Below, piece after piece: positions 6,787-16,093 of a stretch of 37,612 bases of DNA. The stretch is from Candidatus Arcticimaribacter sp. (GTDB lineage: Bacteria; Bacteroidota; Bacteroidia; Flavobacteriales; Flavobacteriaceae): NCBI GenBank assembly GCA_003023645.1, contig PXYQ01000004.1:1-37612 (forward strand), given 5' to 3'. A model generated the notes under the pieces. It did not search any database and was not told the origin of the DNA. It saw only the letters and a program-made list of their open reading frames with translations. The position numbers and the translations under genes were made by a program. The stretch's first letter is position 1; each line of letters opens with the position of its first letter.

Positions 6787-6794
6787 CAAAGGTA
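6787..6794 (-). promoter_or_regulatory. -7 box of the dxs promoter
   Basis: TACCTTTG on the minus strand is an exact TAnnTTTG match. Only 4 bp separate it from the GTG start codon (6782-6780), so transcription would begin at or next to the start codon. No clear TTG element is seen at the right spacing. Confidence 0.55.
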
Positions 6795-6824
6795 GGCGTT
6801 AATTCAGGATTATGAATTGTGAAA

Positions 6825-6838
6825 TGCTTACTTTTAAG
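6825..6838. repeat. Inverted repeat just before the TadA-type gene
   Basis: GCTTA-CTTT-TAAGC is a perfect 5-bp inverted repeat ending one base before the ATG at 6840. It contains TACTTTTA (6828-6835), one base off the TAnnTTTG promoter box. It may be a promoter with overlapping dyad symmetry or chance; the dxs/TadA divergent gap is only 57 bp. Confidence 0.3.
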
Positions 6839-6839
6839 C

Positions 6840-7274
6840 ATGGAATTAGATGACAGCTATTTTATGCAAAAAGCCTATGAACAGGCAGAACAGGCTTTCG
6901 AAATGGATGAGGTTCCTGTAGGTGCCGTTGTTGTTATTGATCAGCGAATTATTGCACGTGCGCACAACCTAACCGAACGCTTGAAAGATGTTACTGCGCA
7001 TGCAGAAATGCAAGCGATTACCGCCGCAGCACATTTTTTAAACGGGAAATATTTGAAAGGATGTACCTTATATGTTACACTTGAACCTTGTGTAATGTGT
7101 ATGGGGGCTTTGTATTGGAGTCAGTTGGATCGTGTTGTTTTTGGGGCATCGGACCCCAAACGTGGTTTTGCTTCTCAAGGTGTACAAGCGCATCCCAAAA
7201 CTAAAATTCAAGGGGGTGTTTTGGCGGAAGATTCTGGAGCCTTAATGGAACGCTTTTTTAAAGATAAGCGATAA
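6840..7274 (+). CDS. tadA: Nucleoside deaminase, TadA-type tRNA adenosine deaminase
   Basis: The 144-residue protein has the zinc-deaminase signature: TAHAEMQAI (His54 zinc ligand, Glu56 proton shuttle) and TLEPCVMCMGAL (Cys84 and Cys87 zinc ligands). The N-terminal FMQKAYEQAEQAFEMDEVPVGAVVV is typical of TadA, which converts wobble adenosine-34 to inosine in tRNA-Arg. The ATG at 6840 is preferred over the upstream in-frame GTG at 6819, since family members begin just before this point. It is divergent from dxs and is followed by a strong terminator. Some TadA-like proteins act on free guanine or other bases, so tRNA specificity is likely rather than proven. Confidence 0.9.
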   Translation: MELDDSYFMQKAYEQAEQAFEMDEVPVGAVVVIDQRIIARAHNLTERLKDVTAHAEMQAITAAAHFLNGKYLKGCTLYVTLEPCVMCMGALYWSQLDRVVFGASDPKRGFASQGVQAHPKTKIQGGVLAEDSGALMERFFKDKR

Positions 7275-7303
7275 AAAAAAGCACTGCTTAGGCGTGCTTT
7301 TTT
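7275..7303. terminator. Bidirectional intrinsic terminator between tadA and csp
   Basis: AAAAAAGCAC (7275-7284), a 9-nt loop and GTGCTTTTTT (7294-7303) form a 10-bp perfect stem with A and T runs on its two sides. The structure overlaps the last base of the tadA stop codon and precedes the stop of the converging cold-shock gene, so it can end both transcripts. Confidence 0.85.
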
Positions 7304-7324
7304 AGAACCAAAATAAAATGTTTT

Positions 7325-7516
7325 TTATAGGACTTGGATTTGTGCTGCTACTTTTCCTTTTTTACCTTCTTCTTCAACGTATTCTACTTTGTCGCCCTCA
7401 ATTAAACTTCCTCCATCGAGAGACGTTGCATGGACAAAAATGTCCTGACCTGTTGCATCATTTGTTATGAATCCATAACCTTTTGCTGCATTAAAAAATT
7501 TTACTGTACCTGTCAT
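7325..7516 (-). CDS. Cold-shock domain protein (CspA family)
   Basis: The 63-residue protein is a single cold-shock OB-fold with RNP1 KGYGFI (12-17) and RNP2 DIFVHA (25-30), the aromatic surfaces that bind single-stranded RNA or DNA. MTGTVKFFNAAKGYGFI is the usual family start; seven further in-frame codons upstream reach into the promoter -7 box and are rejected. The leader is only about 15 nt, unlike the long thermosensing leader of E. coli cspA, so any cold induction must work differently. Confidence 0.95.
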   Translation of the reverse strand: MTGTVKFFNAAKGYGFITNDATGQDIFVHATSLDGGSLIEGDKVEYVEEEGKKGKVAAQIQVL

Positions 7517-7531
7517 AATATGATTGATAAA

Positions 7532-7539
7532 TAACAAAG
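7532..7539 (-). promoter_or_regulatory. -7 box of the cold-shock gene promoter
   Basis: TAGCTTTG on the minus strand is an exact TAnnTTTG match, 15 bp upstream of the csp ATG. No TTG is found 17-23 bp further up; the sequence there is A/T-rich. Confidence 0.5.
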
Positions 7540-7591
7540 CTACATATTTGTTTTTTATTTACATGTTAAAATTGAGTAAAAATATTGACAG

Positions 7592-7837
7592 TCAGTGTTT
7601 TCCCTTTTCTTTTCCACTCATTTTCCTCATATTTTCATCGGTCAAGGTATAGTCTGCAATGTTTTTATCTTTCCACCGGTGATATAGAAAAAGGGGTAAA
7701 TAGACAAAGGCTCCAAACAAAACACCTAGGCCGATTATTTTTTCACCATCCTTATAATCAAGTAATTCTTTTACGTAATACCCTCTTGCAAGAATTCCTA
7801 AAAGACCAAAAAACAAAATCCGAAGTATGTATTTCAT
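7592..7837 (-). CDS. Small two-pass membrane protein, function unknown
   Basis: This 81-residue protein has two hydrophobic segments (about 3-20 and 36-53) separated by YYVKELLDYKDGEKI, followed by a charged tail that ends KEKGKH. I recall similar short proteins in flavobacteria but no function. Its ATG lies 28 bp after the CLC gene stop on the same strand, so it is probably the last gene of an aspS-CLC-small protein transcript. The segment-loop-segment form could suit an accessory subunit of a transporter, but that is speculation. Confidence 0.75.
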   Translation of the reverse strand: MKYILRILFFGLLGILARGYYVKELLDYKDGEKIIGLGVLFGAFVYLPLFLYHRWKDKNIADYTLTDENMRKMSGKEKGKH

Positions 7838-7865
7838 AAGAATTAATTTTAAACGTTATGATCGA

Positions 7866-9659
7866 CTAAAGCGGGTCACTAACCCGAATAAGTTCTCTGC
7901 GATAGACCGAAAGCAGTTTGGATTTAGACACAAATCCTAAGAATTTTCCTTCTTTTAGGACGGGTAAATTCCATGCACTACTGTCTTGAAATTTACGCAT
8001 AATCACTTTCATATTATCCTTTTCATAATGGATTACATTGGGCGGACTGTGCATTAAAGATCGAACATATACGGTATCGTGTAAGGTCGAATCGAACATA
8101 AATTCTCTAACATCGTCCAACAAAACAATCCCCAAAAGTGCCTCTTCTTCGTTCAGAACTGGGAATAAATTCCGTTTGGACTTAGCTACCCCTTCGGTAA
8201 GCATAGCACCCAGAGTCATTGCAGGGGAAAGGATACAAAAGTTTTTTTCAATGAGCTTGTCCAATTGCATAAGGGTGAGTATGGTATCGTCCTTGTCATG
8301 GGTCAGGAGCGCATCTTTTTTGACCAAGTCTGTTGTGTATATTGTTGTGGGCACCAGATATTTTGAGATGGCAAAAGCCAAAGAAGCCGTAATCATTAAG
8401 GGGAGAAATAAGGCATAGCCACCCGTTAGTTCAGCAATCAAGAAAATTGCTGTGAGGGGAGCATGAAGTATACCTGCAATCATTCCGGCCATTCCAACTA
8501 GCGTGAAATTACTCACCGAAATCGGAATACTTGTAACCCCAAGCGCATTGATTATTTTGGCAAAAACATGTCCAAGGGCACTACCCATAAACAAAGAGGG
8601 TGCAAAAACACCACCTTTTCCTCCAGCTCCAAAGGTTAAACTTGTTGCGATTACCTTGAAGAAGACGAGCCCAAGAAGCAAGAAAATAACGGTCCAGGTT
8701 TGATCAAAGTCTTCGATGAATAAAGAAGTTCCAATGGCTGCTATATAATCTTCTCTCAATAAGTTATTGATGGTTTCAAAACCTTCTCCATACAAAGGTG
8801 GAATAAGAACAATGAGAATACTGAGACATATCCCTCCAAAAAGTACCCGCTGATATCCTTCTAGTCGAACTTCGAAAAAGCGTTCAATCCAGAGGTACAT
8901 TTTGGTAAAATAGACAGAGCCCAAACCAGCAACCACACCAAAGATCATATAATACCCAAAATGATTTAAATTGAAAACATCTTTCAATTCAAAAGGGAGT
9001 AACTGTGTAGATCCGAAAAAAAAGTAAGTTGTTAGTAATGCCGAAATGGAAGCAAACAAAAGGGGGAGGAGTGAAGCTAATGTTAAGTCTAAACTAAAAA
9101 CTTCTATGGCGAAAATGATGGCAGCAATGGGCGCTTTAAAAATAGCGGAGATCGCTCCTGCTGCGGCACATCCAATTAATAAGCTTCGAGTAGCTTGGTT
9201 TAAATGCAATAAGCGTGATAAATTTGAAGCGATACCAGCACCTCCAGAAACTGTCGGCCCCTCTAAACCAGTTGAACCTCCAAAACCAATGGTTATCGGT
9301 GCAGTAAATAAGGATGCAAACATTTGATAAGCGGGCAAAATCCCTTTCCGCTTAGACAATGCATAAAGCACATCTGGAATCCCGTGATTTACAGGTTTTT
9401 TAATCCCGTATCGAATAATGGCTCGGGTTAGTAAAATCCCGATAATGGGGAAAATAAAGTAAAAAAGAGATTGATATTCTATGTTGACACTGGTTACTAA
9501 CTGCTTAAAGAAATAAGTGGTATTCTTCATCGTAGCCGCTAAAAGGCCCGATAAAATACCTACAAGAATACTAACAAAATGAATGAACTGCTTATTTGGG
9601 ATATGTTTGATTCTCCAAATCAGGAACTTCTTTAGGATTAAATTTCCTTCAAGGCGCAT
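7866..9659 (-). CDS. CLC chloride channel/transporter with CBS domains
   Basis: The 597-residue protein has a CLC membrane core (about 25-435) and two C-terminal CBS domains (about 455-597) that may sense nucleotides. Ion-pathway motifs are NHGIP (91-95, in place of GSGIP), GSTGLEGP (128-135, with the gating glutamate E133) and GGKGGVFAP (346-354). At the position of the internal proton glutamate of E. coli ClcA (E203), this protein has Val187 following E186. Valine here is also seen in vertebrate CLC channels, so it may not be a tightly coupled H+/Cl- exchanger. The ATG overlaps the aspS stop by one base (TAATG), so the genes are coupled. Confidence 0.93.
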   Translation of the reverse strand: MRLEGNLILKKFLIWRIKHIPNKQFIHFVSILVGILSGLLAATMKNTTYFFKQLVTSVNIEYQSLFYFIFPIIGILLTRAIIRYGIKKPVNHGIPDVLYALSKRKGILPAYQMFASLFTAPITIGFGGSTGLEGPTVSGGAGIASNLSRLLHLNQATRSLLIGCAAAGAISAIFKAPIAAIIFAIEVFSLDLTLASLLPLLFASISALLTTYFFFGSTQLLPFELKDVFNLNHFGYYMIFGVVAGLGSVYFTKMYLWIERFFEVRLEGYQRVLFGGICLSILIVLIPPLYGEGFETINNLLREDYIAAIGTSLFIEDFDQTWTVIFLLLGLVFFKVIATSLTFGAGGKGGVFAPSLFMGSALGHVFAKIINALGVTSIPISVSNFTLVGMAGMIAGILHAPLTAIFLIAELTGGYALFLPLMITASLAFAISKYLVPTTIYTTDLVKKDALLTHDKDDTILTLMQLDKLIEKNFCILSPAMTLGAMLTEGVAKSKRNLFPVLNEEEALLGIVLLDDVREFMFDSTLHDTVYVRSLMHSPPNVIHYEKDNMKVIMRKFQDSSAWNLPVLKEGKFLGFVSKSKLLSVYRRELIRVSDPL

Positions 9660-11413
9660 TATGACGTTGGTTTAAGAACGAGATTCAACTCGTCCAATTG
9701 TGTTGCGGCAATTGAGGCAGGAGCGTTGATCATTAAATCACGACCGCTGTTGTTTTTAGGAAATGCAATAAAATCTCGAATGGTTTCTTGCCCACCTAAG
9801 ATGGCAACCAAACGATCCAAACCAAGTGCAATTCCACCGTGAGGAGGCGCACCGTATTGGAATGCTTCCATTAAAAAGCCAAATTGTGCTTGTGCTTCTT
9901 CTTTAGTAAAACCAAGTAAATCAAACATGGTCTCTTGAACCGCAGCATCGTGAATTCGGATAGAACCTCCGCCAATTTCGTTTCCGTTAAGAACCAAGTC
10001 ATAGGCGTTAGCGTTAACGGCCCCTGGGTCGGTCGCTAAAAGCTTCATTTGTTCTGGTTTTGGAGCTGTAAAAGGATGGTGCATTGCGTGGAAGCGTTTG
10101 CTTTCTTCGTCCCATTCTAAGAGAGGAAAGTCTACTACCCATAAGGGTGCAAAAACTTCTGGATCACGAAGACCCAATTGCTCTGCCAGTTCCATACGTA
10201 AAGCAGAAAGCTGTGTTCTTGTTTTGTTTACTTCGCCGCCCATTACTAGGATTAAGTCACCTGCTGAAGCTTGTGTGCTTGCAGCCCATGCTTGCAAATC
10301 TTCTTGTGAATAAAATTTATCTACAGACGATTTGAAACTTCCGTCTTCATTGCATTTTACCCAGATCAATCCGTTGGCACCAATTTGAGGCCTCTTGACC
10401 CAATCGATTAAAGCATCGATTTGTTTTCTAGTATAGGTTGCAGCTCCTGGTACTGCGATTCCTACAATTAGTTCTTGTTGGTCAAAAACAGGAAAGCCTT
10501 TTCCTTTTGCGAGATCAGTAAGTTCGGCAAACTCCATTCCAAAACGAATGTCTGGTTTGTCGTTCCCGTATTTTTGCATCGCCTCAGCATAGGTCATTCT
10601 TGGGAAATCGGATACTTCGACTCCTTTAATTTCTTTTAGAAGGTGTATGAGTAAGCCCTCAAAACGTGCTAAAATATCTTCTTGTTCTACGAAGGTCATT
10701 TCGCAATCAATTTGAGTAAATTCAGGTTGTCTATCGGCACGTAAATCTTCATCTCGGAAACATTTAACGATCTGAAAATACTGATCCATTCCGCCAACCA
10801 TAAGCAATTGCTTGAAGGTTTGCGGCGATTGAGGTAAGGCGTAAAACTCACCCGCATTCATACGAGATGGTACTACAAAATCACGTGCTCCCTCTGGAGT
10901 AGATTTAATCAAGTAGGGGGTCTCAACGTCAATAAAATTATAAGAAGATAAGTAGTTGCGAATTGCTAAACTTACTTTAGAACGAAAAATTAAATTTTCA
11001 CGAACAGGATTTCTTCGGATATCAAGGTAGCGGTATTGCATACGCAATTCCTCGCCGCCATCGGTCTCGTTTTCAATAGTGAAAGGAGGTGTTTTCGAAG
11101 CGTTTAAGATTTTGAAAGATTCCGCTAAAATTTCAATTGCACCCGTAGGCATATTTGGGTTTTTAGATTCGCGTTCAATGACCGTTCCTTCGATTTGAAT
11201 CACAAATTCGCGACCCAGATTTTGCGCCATTTCTAATGTTTCTTTATCGGTACGCTCTTCATCAAAAATGATTTGCGTGATGCCATAACGATCGCGTAAA
11301 TCGACCCATATCATAAAGCCTTTATTACGAGTTTTTTGCACCCAACCAGCAAGGGTAACTTTATTTCCAACGTGTGCAAGGTTCAACTCCCCACAATTAT
11401 TTGTTCTTAGCAT
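9659..11413 (-). CDS. aspS: Aspartyl-tRNA synthetase
   Basis: This 584-residue class II synthetase charges tRNA-Asp. An N-terminal OB anticodon-binding domain (1-110) is followed by motif 1 near [19 protein letters not shown] (161-179), motif 2 [18 protein letters not shown] (219-236) and motif 3 GIALGLDRL (527-535). The bacterial GAD insertion domain lies between motifs 2 and 3. Length is normal for the bacterial type. It follows the RND pump gene by 41 bp in the same direction but has its own exact -7 box, so it can be expressed independently of the efflux operon. Confidence 0.97.
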   Translation of the reverse strand: MLRTNNCGELNLAHVGNKVTLAGWVQKTRNKGFMIWVDLRDRYGITQIIFDEERTDKETLEMAQNLGREFVIQIEGTVIERESKNPNMPTGAIEILAESFKILNASKTPPFTIENETDGGEELRMQYRYLDIRRNPVRENLIFRSKVSLAIRNYLSSYNFIDVETPYLIKSTPEGARDFVVPSRMNAGEFYALPQSPQTFKQLLMVGGMDQYFQIVKCFRDEDLRADRQPEFTQIDCEMTFVEQEDILARFEGLLIHLLKEIKGVEVSDFPRMTYAEAMQKYGNDKPDIRFGMEFAELTDLAKGKGFPVFDQQELIVGIAVPGAATYTRKQIDALIDWVKRPQIGANGLIWVKCNEDGSFKSSVDKFYSQEDLQAWAASTQASAGDLILVMGGEVNKTRTQLSALRMELAEQLGLRDPEVFAPLWVVDFPLLEWDEESKRFHAMHHPFTAPKPEQMKLLATDPGAVNANAYDLVLNGNEIGGGSIRIHDAAVQETMFDLLGFTKEEAQAQFGFLMEAFQYGAPPHGGIALGLDRLVAILGGQETIRDFIAFPKNNSGRDLMINAPASIAATQLDELNLVLKPTS

Positions 11414-11430
11414 AATTTCAGAATTCTTGG

Positions 11431-11438
11431 CAAAGGTA
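11431..11438 (-). promoter_or_regulatory. -7 box of the aspS promoter
   Basis: TACCTTTG on the minus strand exactly matches TAnnTTTG and lies 17 bp before the aspS ATG, in the gap after the RND pump gene. The -33 region would overlap the end of that gene and lacks a clear TTG. Confidence 0.5.
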
Positions 11439-11454
11439 TTAAGTTCAATCTTCT

Positions 11455-14400
11455 TTACGAGTTACGAATGGCTTTAATCTTTAACTTTAATCGGTACACC
11501 AAGTAAAAACAAGCTGGAACGATTACCAAAGTCAAGAAAGTCGCGAACGTTAATCCGAAAATTACGGTCCAAGCCAATGGCCCCCAGAAAATTACATTGT
11601 CTCCTCCGATATAAATATTGGGATCCCAGTTGATCACTAAAGAAGAAAAGTCAATATTGAGACCCGTTGCAAGAGGGATAAGCCCTAAGATGGTTGTGAT
11701 TGCAGTAAGCAATACCGGTCGCAAACGCGCGGTACCTCCTAAAACGATAGCTTCTCTAGCTTCAAGCCGTGGAAGCATTTCTTCAAACGGTATACCCAAT
11801 TGTTCTTTTTTACGCGCAATAAGCAGCTGGGTATAATCGATCAGAACCACCCCATTGTTTACTACAATTCCTGAAAGCGAGATAATTCCCATCATCGTCA
11901 TCATGATTACAAAAGGCATTCCGAATAAACTGATTCCGTAAAGTACGCCTGTGAAACTCAAGAAAATTGAAAGCAGGATAATGAGCGGATTTGAAATGGA
12001 GTTGAACTGAATTACCAATAAGAATACGATAAGACCCAAAGCCGTTCCCAAGGCTCCTAATAAGAAATTCATATTGGCTTCTTGTTCTGCTACTTCTCCA
12101 GTAAAGGCATAATCTACATCGGCTGGAATACCGTCAAAACCAACCATACTTTCTTTTACGTGATCGACAACTTCATTCGCATTATAACCAGCTAGTACAG
12201 CTGAATAAACGGTAACAACACGCCGAAGTTCCTTGTGTTTTATTGCGCTAAAGGAAACGGAATTGTCCATATCAACTATTGCGCTGATCGGAATTTCTTT
12301 GATTTTTCCACTTGCTTGATCTCGAAACACAATGTATTGATCTAAAAGGGAAGCAGTACTGAGCCTATCTTTCTCATCAAAACGAACATTGATGTCATAA
12401 TCTTCTCCGTCTTTCTTGAATATACCTGCTTTTTCACCAAAGAGTGAGCGTCTAAGTTGTTGGCCAATTTGACCTCCAGCTACTCCAAGACCTCCAGCTT
12501 TCTTACGGTCAATATGAACCGCTAGTCCAGGCTTACTTTTATTTACATCGATTTTGATTTCTTCTACTCCAAGAATATTTTCTTTCCCTAAATACGATTT
12601 CAATTGTTCCGCAATCGCAATTAATTCGTCGTAATCTTCCCCTTTAATTTCAATATTTACAGGATAACCAACAGGAGGTCCCGCGGCTTCTTTTTCAACA
12701 GAAATAGAAAGCCCAGCATATTTATCTTGAAGTTTAGCTTGAATTTCTTTCCTCAGATCTTCACTCGAAAGGCCTCTTCGGAGTTTGAATTCCGACATCG
12801 TTAGGGTGACTTTTGCCTTGTGCGGCATGTCTTGATCTCCACCTTTATCCGTTTCTGGATTTTGAGCACCAGCACCTACCATAGAAACATTGGAGTCGAT
12901 CATAAAACTAGAATCGCCGTCTCTGTATTTTTCTTGAGAGATTACTTCTTGTATTTCCGCTTCAATAAGTTTAGCAGCAGCATTGGTTTTGTCGATGGAG
13001 GTTCCCTCAGGGTATTCCATATAAACAAAGATTTGTTGTGGCTGATTTTCAGGGAAAAACTCAACCTTTGGTGAGGCTAATCCCAGAATGATAAAGGATG
13101 AAAATAGGAGCCCAATTGTTGAAAACAAAAAGACATAAGGCATACTTCCTGTCAATGCGAAACGCAATACTTTGGTGTAGCCTTTTTCTAAATTTACTAA
13201 GACTACATTTTGAAAATAGACTGCCCATTTTTTAATGAAAAATTTATATGCCCAAAACAGAACAGTAGTAAAGAGCATTAGAGTTCCTAGACCACGAATT
13301 GTTCCCGTATTGAATACTAATAAAAGCCCTAAACCACCTAAGATAAAGGTTAAACGCCAAAGACTCTTTTGACTAATCTCGCGATCTTCTATTTCCATGA
13401 ATTTAGAAACCAACATGGAATTGAAGAATATAGCTACAATAAGAGATGATCCAAGAACGATGGAGAGTGTTATGGGGAAGAATATCATGAATTTCCCGAT
13501 TGTTCCTGGCCAAAAACCGAGCGGTACAAAAGCAGCAATGGTTGTTGCTGTTGAGATGATAATAGGATAAGCAATTTCGCCAACTCCTTTTTTAGCAGCT
13601 TCGATTGCTGTGAAGCCTTCTTTTTCCATTAAACGGTATGCGTTTTCGACGACAACAATCCCATTATCGACCAGCATTCCAAGCCCCATAATAAGACCAA
13701 AGAGTACCATAGTGTTGATGGTTTGTCCCAAAAGCCCCAAAATCATAAAGGACATGAACATCGACATTGGAATTGCAAAACCAACAAAGAGTGCGTTTCT
13801 AAATCCTAAGAAAAACATCAGAACGGTGATTACTAAAATCACTCCAAAAATGATGTTGTTGGCTAAATCACTAACAATATTTTTTGTGGTATTGGATTGG
13901 TCATTTGAAATATCAACTTTAATGGTGCTAGGGAAATCATTTGCAATGACTTCATCTACAATGACTCTGATTTTCTCTACCGATAGAATAAGATTTTTTC
14001 CACTTCTTTTTTTAACATCAAGAACCAATGCAGTTTTCCCATCCAATCGAGCATAGGAATTTTTCTCTTTTTCTTTGAAACTAACCGTGGCTATGTCGCC
14101 CAAGAAAAGCACACCGTTTTGTGTTTTAACAACAAAGTTCTCAAGCTCTTCTGGGCTTTCAATTTCTCCTAGAACTCGAATGTTTCTGCGTAAGCCATCT
14201 CCTTCAATATTTCCAGCAGAAACTGTACTGTTACCTCGAGCTATGGCATTGATTACATCGTCAAAAGAAACTGTAGCAGCATTCATTTTAATAAGATCAA
14301 GCGAGACTTCTACCTCAAAGTCTTGAACTCCACGAAGAGCAACTTCTTTGATCTCGGACATCTGCTCAATTTTGTCTTGAAGCAATTCACCATAAAACTT

Positions 14401-14901
14401 CATCTGTTTTATGGGTAAATCTCCACTAAGACCAATGTTGAGGATAGGAACCTCTTCAGACAAACTAAACTCAAAAGCAGTTGGTTCTACTTTGGCATTG
14501 TTAAAGGTGGGCCAATCGGCACTTGAAGTAACTGCATCAATTTTATCTTTTACTTTTATTTTTGCATTTTCTTTGGTTATGTTTTCGTCAAATTCTACCG
14601 TGATCAAAGAGAAATTCTCCAGGGAAGTCGATGTGATTTTAACTAAATTTGGAACACCTTTTAACTCTTCTTCTAAGGGATCAGTAATAAGCCGTTCCAT
14701 ATCTTCGGCAGTATTTCCAGGGAAAACAGAACTGATAAATACCTCGTTGGTATTGATTTCGGGGTAGTTTTCACGGGGCATACTGATGTAAGACGATACG
14801 CCTAGCAAAAAGAATAAAGCAATAATTACATAAATCACAGTGCTGTGGTCTATGGCCCAAGAGGAGAGGGAGAATTCTTTTAAGTCGGATGATTTTTTCA
14901 T
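11455..14901 (-). CDS. RND family efflux pump, inner-membrane permease
   Basis: The 1148-residue protein is an AcrB-like proton-driven permease: TM1 at 21-38, porter loop 1, TM2-6 (about 348-500), a second porter loop and TM8-12. The TM4 proton-relay site reads [13 protein letters not shown], with D412 present but the second Asp of AcrB replaced by N413. In TM10 the AcrB Lys940 position is Asn in [13 protein letters not shown] (about 1015). It is about 100 residues longer than AcrB. A stretch near 518-565 adds two hydrophobic helices in the TM6-TM7 loop, and an extra loop rich in N, D and G sits between TM11 and TM12. It follows the adaptor gene by 20 bp. Substrate is unknown. Confidence 0.94.
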   Translation of the reverse strand: MKKSSDLKEFSLSSWAIDHSTVIYVIIALFFLLGVSSYISMPRENYPEINTNEVFISSVFPGNTAEDMERLITDPLEEELKGVPNLVKITSTSLENFSLITVEFDENITKENAKIKVKDKIDAVTSSADWPTFNNAKVEPTAFEFSLSEEVPILNIGLSGDLPIKQMKFYGELLQDKIEQMSEIKEVALRGVQDFEVEVSLDLIKMNAATVSFDDVINAIARGNSTVSAGNIEGDGLRRNIRVLGEIESPEELENFVVKTQNGVLFLGDIATVSFKEKEKNSYARLDGKTALVLDVKKRSGKNLILSVEKIRVIVDEVIANDFPSTIKVDISNDQSNTTKNIVSDLANNIIFGVILVITVLMFFLGFRNALFVGFAIPMSMFMSFMILGLLGQTINTMVLFGLIMGLGMLVDNGIVVVENAYRLMEKEGFTAIEAAKKGVGEIAYPIIISTATTIAAFVPLGFWPGTIGKFMIFFPITLSIVLGSSLIVAIFFNSMLVSKFMEIEDREISQKSLWRLTFILGGLGLLLVFNTGTIRGLGTLMLFTTVLFWAYKFFIKKWAVYFQNVVLVNLEKGYTKVLRFALTGSMPYVFLFSTIGLLFSSFIILGLASPKVEFFPENQPQQIFVYMEYPEGTSIDKTNAAAKLIEAEIQEVISQEKYRDGDSSFMIDSNVSMVGAGAQNPETDKGGDQDMPHKAKVTLTMSEFKLRRGLSSEDLRKEIQAKLQDKYAGLSISVEKEAAGPPVGYPVNIEIKGEDYDELIAIAEQLKSYLGKENILGVEEIKIDVNKSKPGLAVHIDRKKAGGLGVAGGQIGQQLRRSLFGEKAGIFKKDGEDYDINVRFDEKDRLSTASLLDQYIVFRDQASGKIKEIPISAIVDMDNSVSFSAIKHKELRRVVTVYSAVLAGYNANEVVDHVKESMVGFDGIPADVDYAFTGEVAEQEANMNFLLGALGTALGLIVFLLVIQFNSISNPLIILLSIFLSFTGVLYGISLFGMPFVIMMTMMGIISLSGIVVNNGVVLIDYTQLLIARKKEQLGIPFEEMLPRLEAREAIVLGGTARLRPVLLTAITTILGLIPLATGLNIDFSSLVINWDPNIYIGGDNVIFWGPLAWTVIFGLTFATFLTLVIVPACFYLVYRLKLKIKAIRNS

Positions 14902-14921
14902 GGATCTGTTGTGTTTGGGTC

Positions 14922-16085
14922 CTAGATATTTTTAACTAATTGTTGATCTTTAACCAATCGAATTCCATCTTCAACGATACGGTCTCCAGCCTGAAGGCCG
15001 CTAAGAATTTCAACTTTATTGTTTGAAGATTTCCCTAGCTCAACAAAGATCTTCTCTACTCTGTAGGTGTTTTGAGTTGTATCTTCTTCAACGAGCTTAT
15101 AAACGTAGCTTGCTCCTTTTTGATTCTCTAAAATATTTTTGATCGACACAAGAACAGCTTTTGGATTGCTGTAGTCATTGACTTCAATTGCTGCAGTCAT
15201 GTTTGGCTTTAACATCCCGTCTTTATTATCTAAAGAAATTTCAACTCGAAATGATCGGTTATTTGGATTAATGAAATTTCCAACAACACTAACGGTTTCC
15301 TCGTATTGCGTTCCCAAAACAGGAATGGATACCACAGCACTGGTGTTTGTGTGGATGTTTGGAAGATGTATTTCCGGAATCTCAGCTGCAACCTTCATTT
15401 GACTTAAATTGATGATCCGAATAATAGGGGTCATCCCTGGTGCAAGGTTACTGCCTTGATCGGCAACAATATGGTCAATTACCCCATCAAATGGAGCTAT
15501 TATCTTTGTTTTAGCAACCTGATCATTCATCTGAGAAACACTTTTCTCGATGCTGAGGTAGTTGGTTTGCGCTTGTAAAAACTGAATTTCTGACCCAATT
15601 TTCTGCTCCCAAAGGCGCTCTTGTCTTTCGAACGTTGTTTTGGCAAGCTTCAGTTGAAGCTTCAATTGTTCTAGTTGATCTCTCAATCCACCATCAGAAA
15701 TTTCAGCAAGGAGGGTACCTTGAGTTACTTTTTGTCCTTCGGTTACATGAATTTTTTTCAGTAATCCTGGGATTTCAGGATAAATGAGAATGTTCTTATC
15801 CGTTTCAATAGATCCTTGGAAAGAAACGGAATGTTGGTAAAACTCTTCCTTCAATTCTACAGAGCTTACAAGAACAAATTTTTGAGTTCGATCTTTTGTT
15901 TGTAAAGACTCGTTTAGTTGTTCCAACTCTTTTTCAAGTTGATTGATGGTTTTTACGTGTGCCGTTTTTTGCAGTTGGATTTCTTCTAAAGTCCCAGATG
16001 CTATAACTTCTGAAACACTTTTTTGGTCAGAAGATCCACATTGAATAAAGCTTAAAAGGCTAAGGAGTGCAATGAATTTTTTCAT
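14922..16085 (-). CDS. RND efflux periplasmic adaptor (membrane fusion lipoprotein)
   Basis: This 387-residue lipoprotein (lipobox FIQC, Cys16) links the pump to the outer-membrane channel. After a linker, residues 32-65 form an N-terminal coiled coil rich in Leu, Glu and Gln that most adaptors lack. Then come the lipoyl half-motif IYPEIPGLLKKIHVTEGQKV, an alpha-hairpin (about 130-190), the second lipoyl half APFDGVIDHIVADQGS, a beta-barrel and a membrane-proximal domain ending LQAGDRIVEDG. The gene lies 8 bp after the TolC-like gene and 20 bp before the pump gene. Confidence 0.94.
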   Translation of the reverse strand: MKKFIALLSLLSFIQCGSSDQKSVSEVIASGTLEEIQLQKTAHVKTINQLEKELEQLNESLQTKDRTQKFVLVSSVELKEEFYQHSVSFQGSIETDKNILIYPEIPGLLKKIHVTEGQKVTQGTLLAEISDGGLRDQLEQLKLQLKLAKTTFERQERLWEQKIGSEIQFLQAQTNYLSIEKSVSQMNDQVAKTKIIAPFDGVIDHIVADQGSNLAPGMTPIIRIINLSQMKVAAEIPEIHLPNIHTNTSAVVSIPVLGTQYEETVSVVGNFINPNNRSFRVEISLDNKDGMLKPNMTAAIEVNDYSNPKAVLVSIKNILENQKGASYVYKLVEEDTTQNTYRVEKIFVELGKSSNNKVEILSGLQAGDRIVEDGIRLVKDQQLVKNI

Positions 16086-16093
16086 GGTATGTT

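Noticed and set aside
8038-9327. Several plus-strand open frames within the CLC gene
   Set aside because: They are shadows of the CLC reading frame, with no recognisable domains.
13610-14056. Long open frame on the plus strand inside the RND pump gene
   Set aside because: It is antisense to a highly conserved transporter region, Ser/Thr/Lys-rich, without family features or its own promoter.
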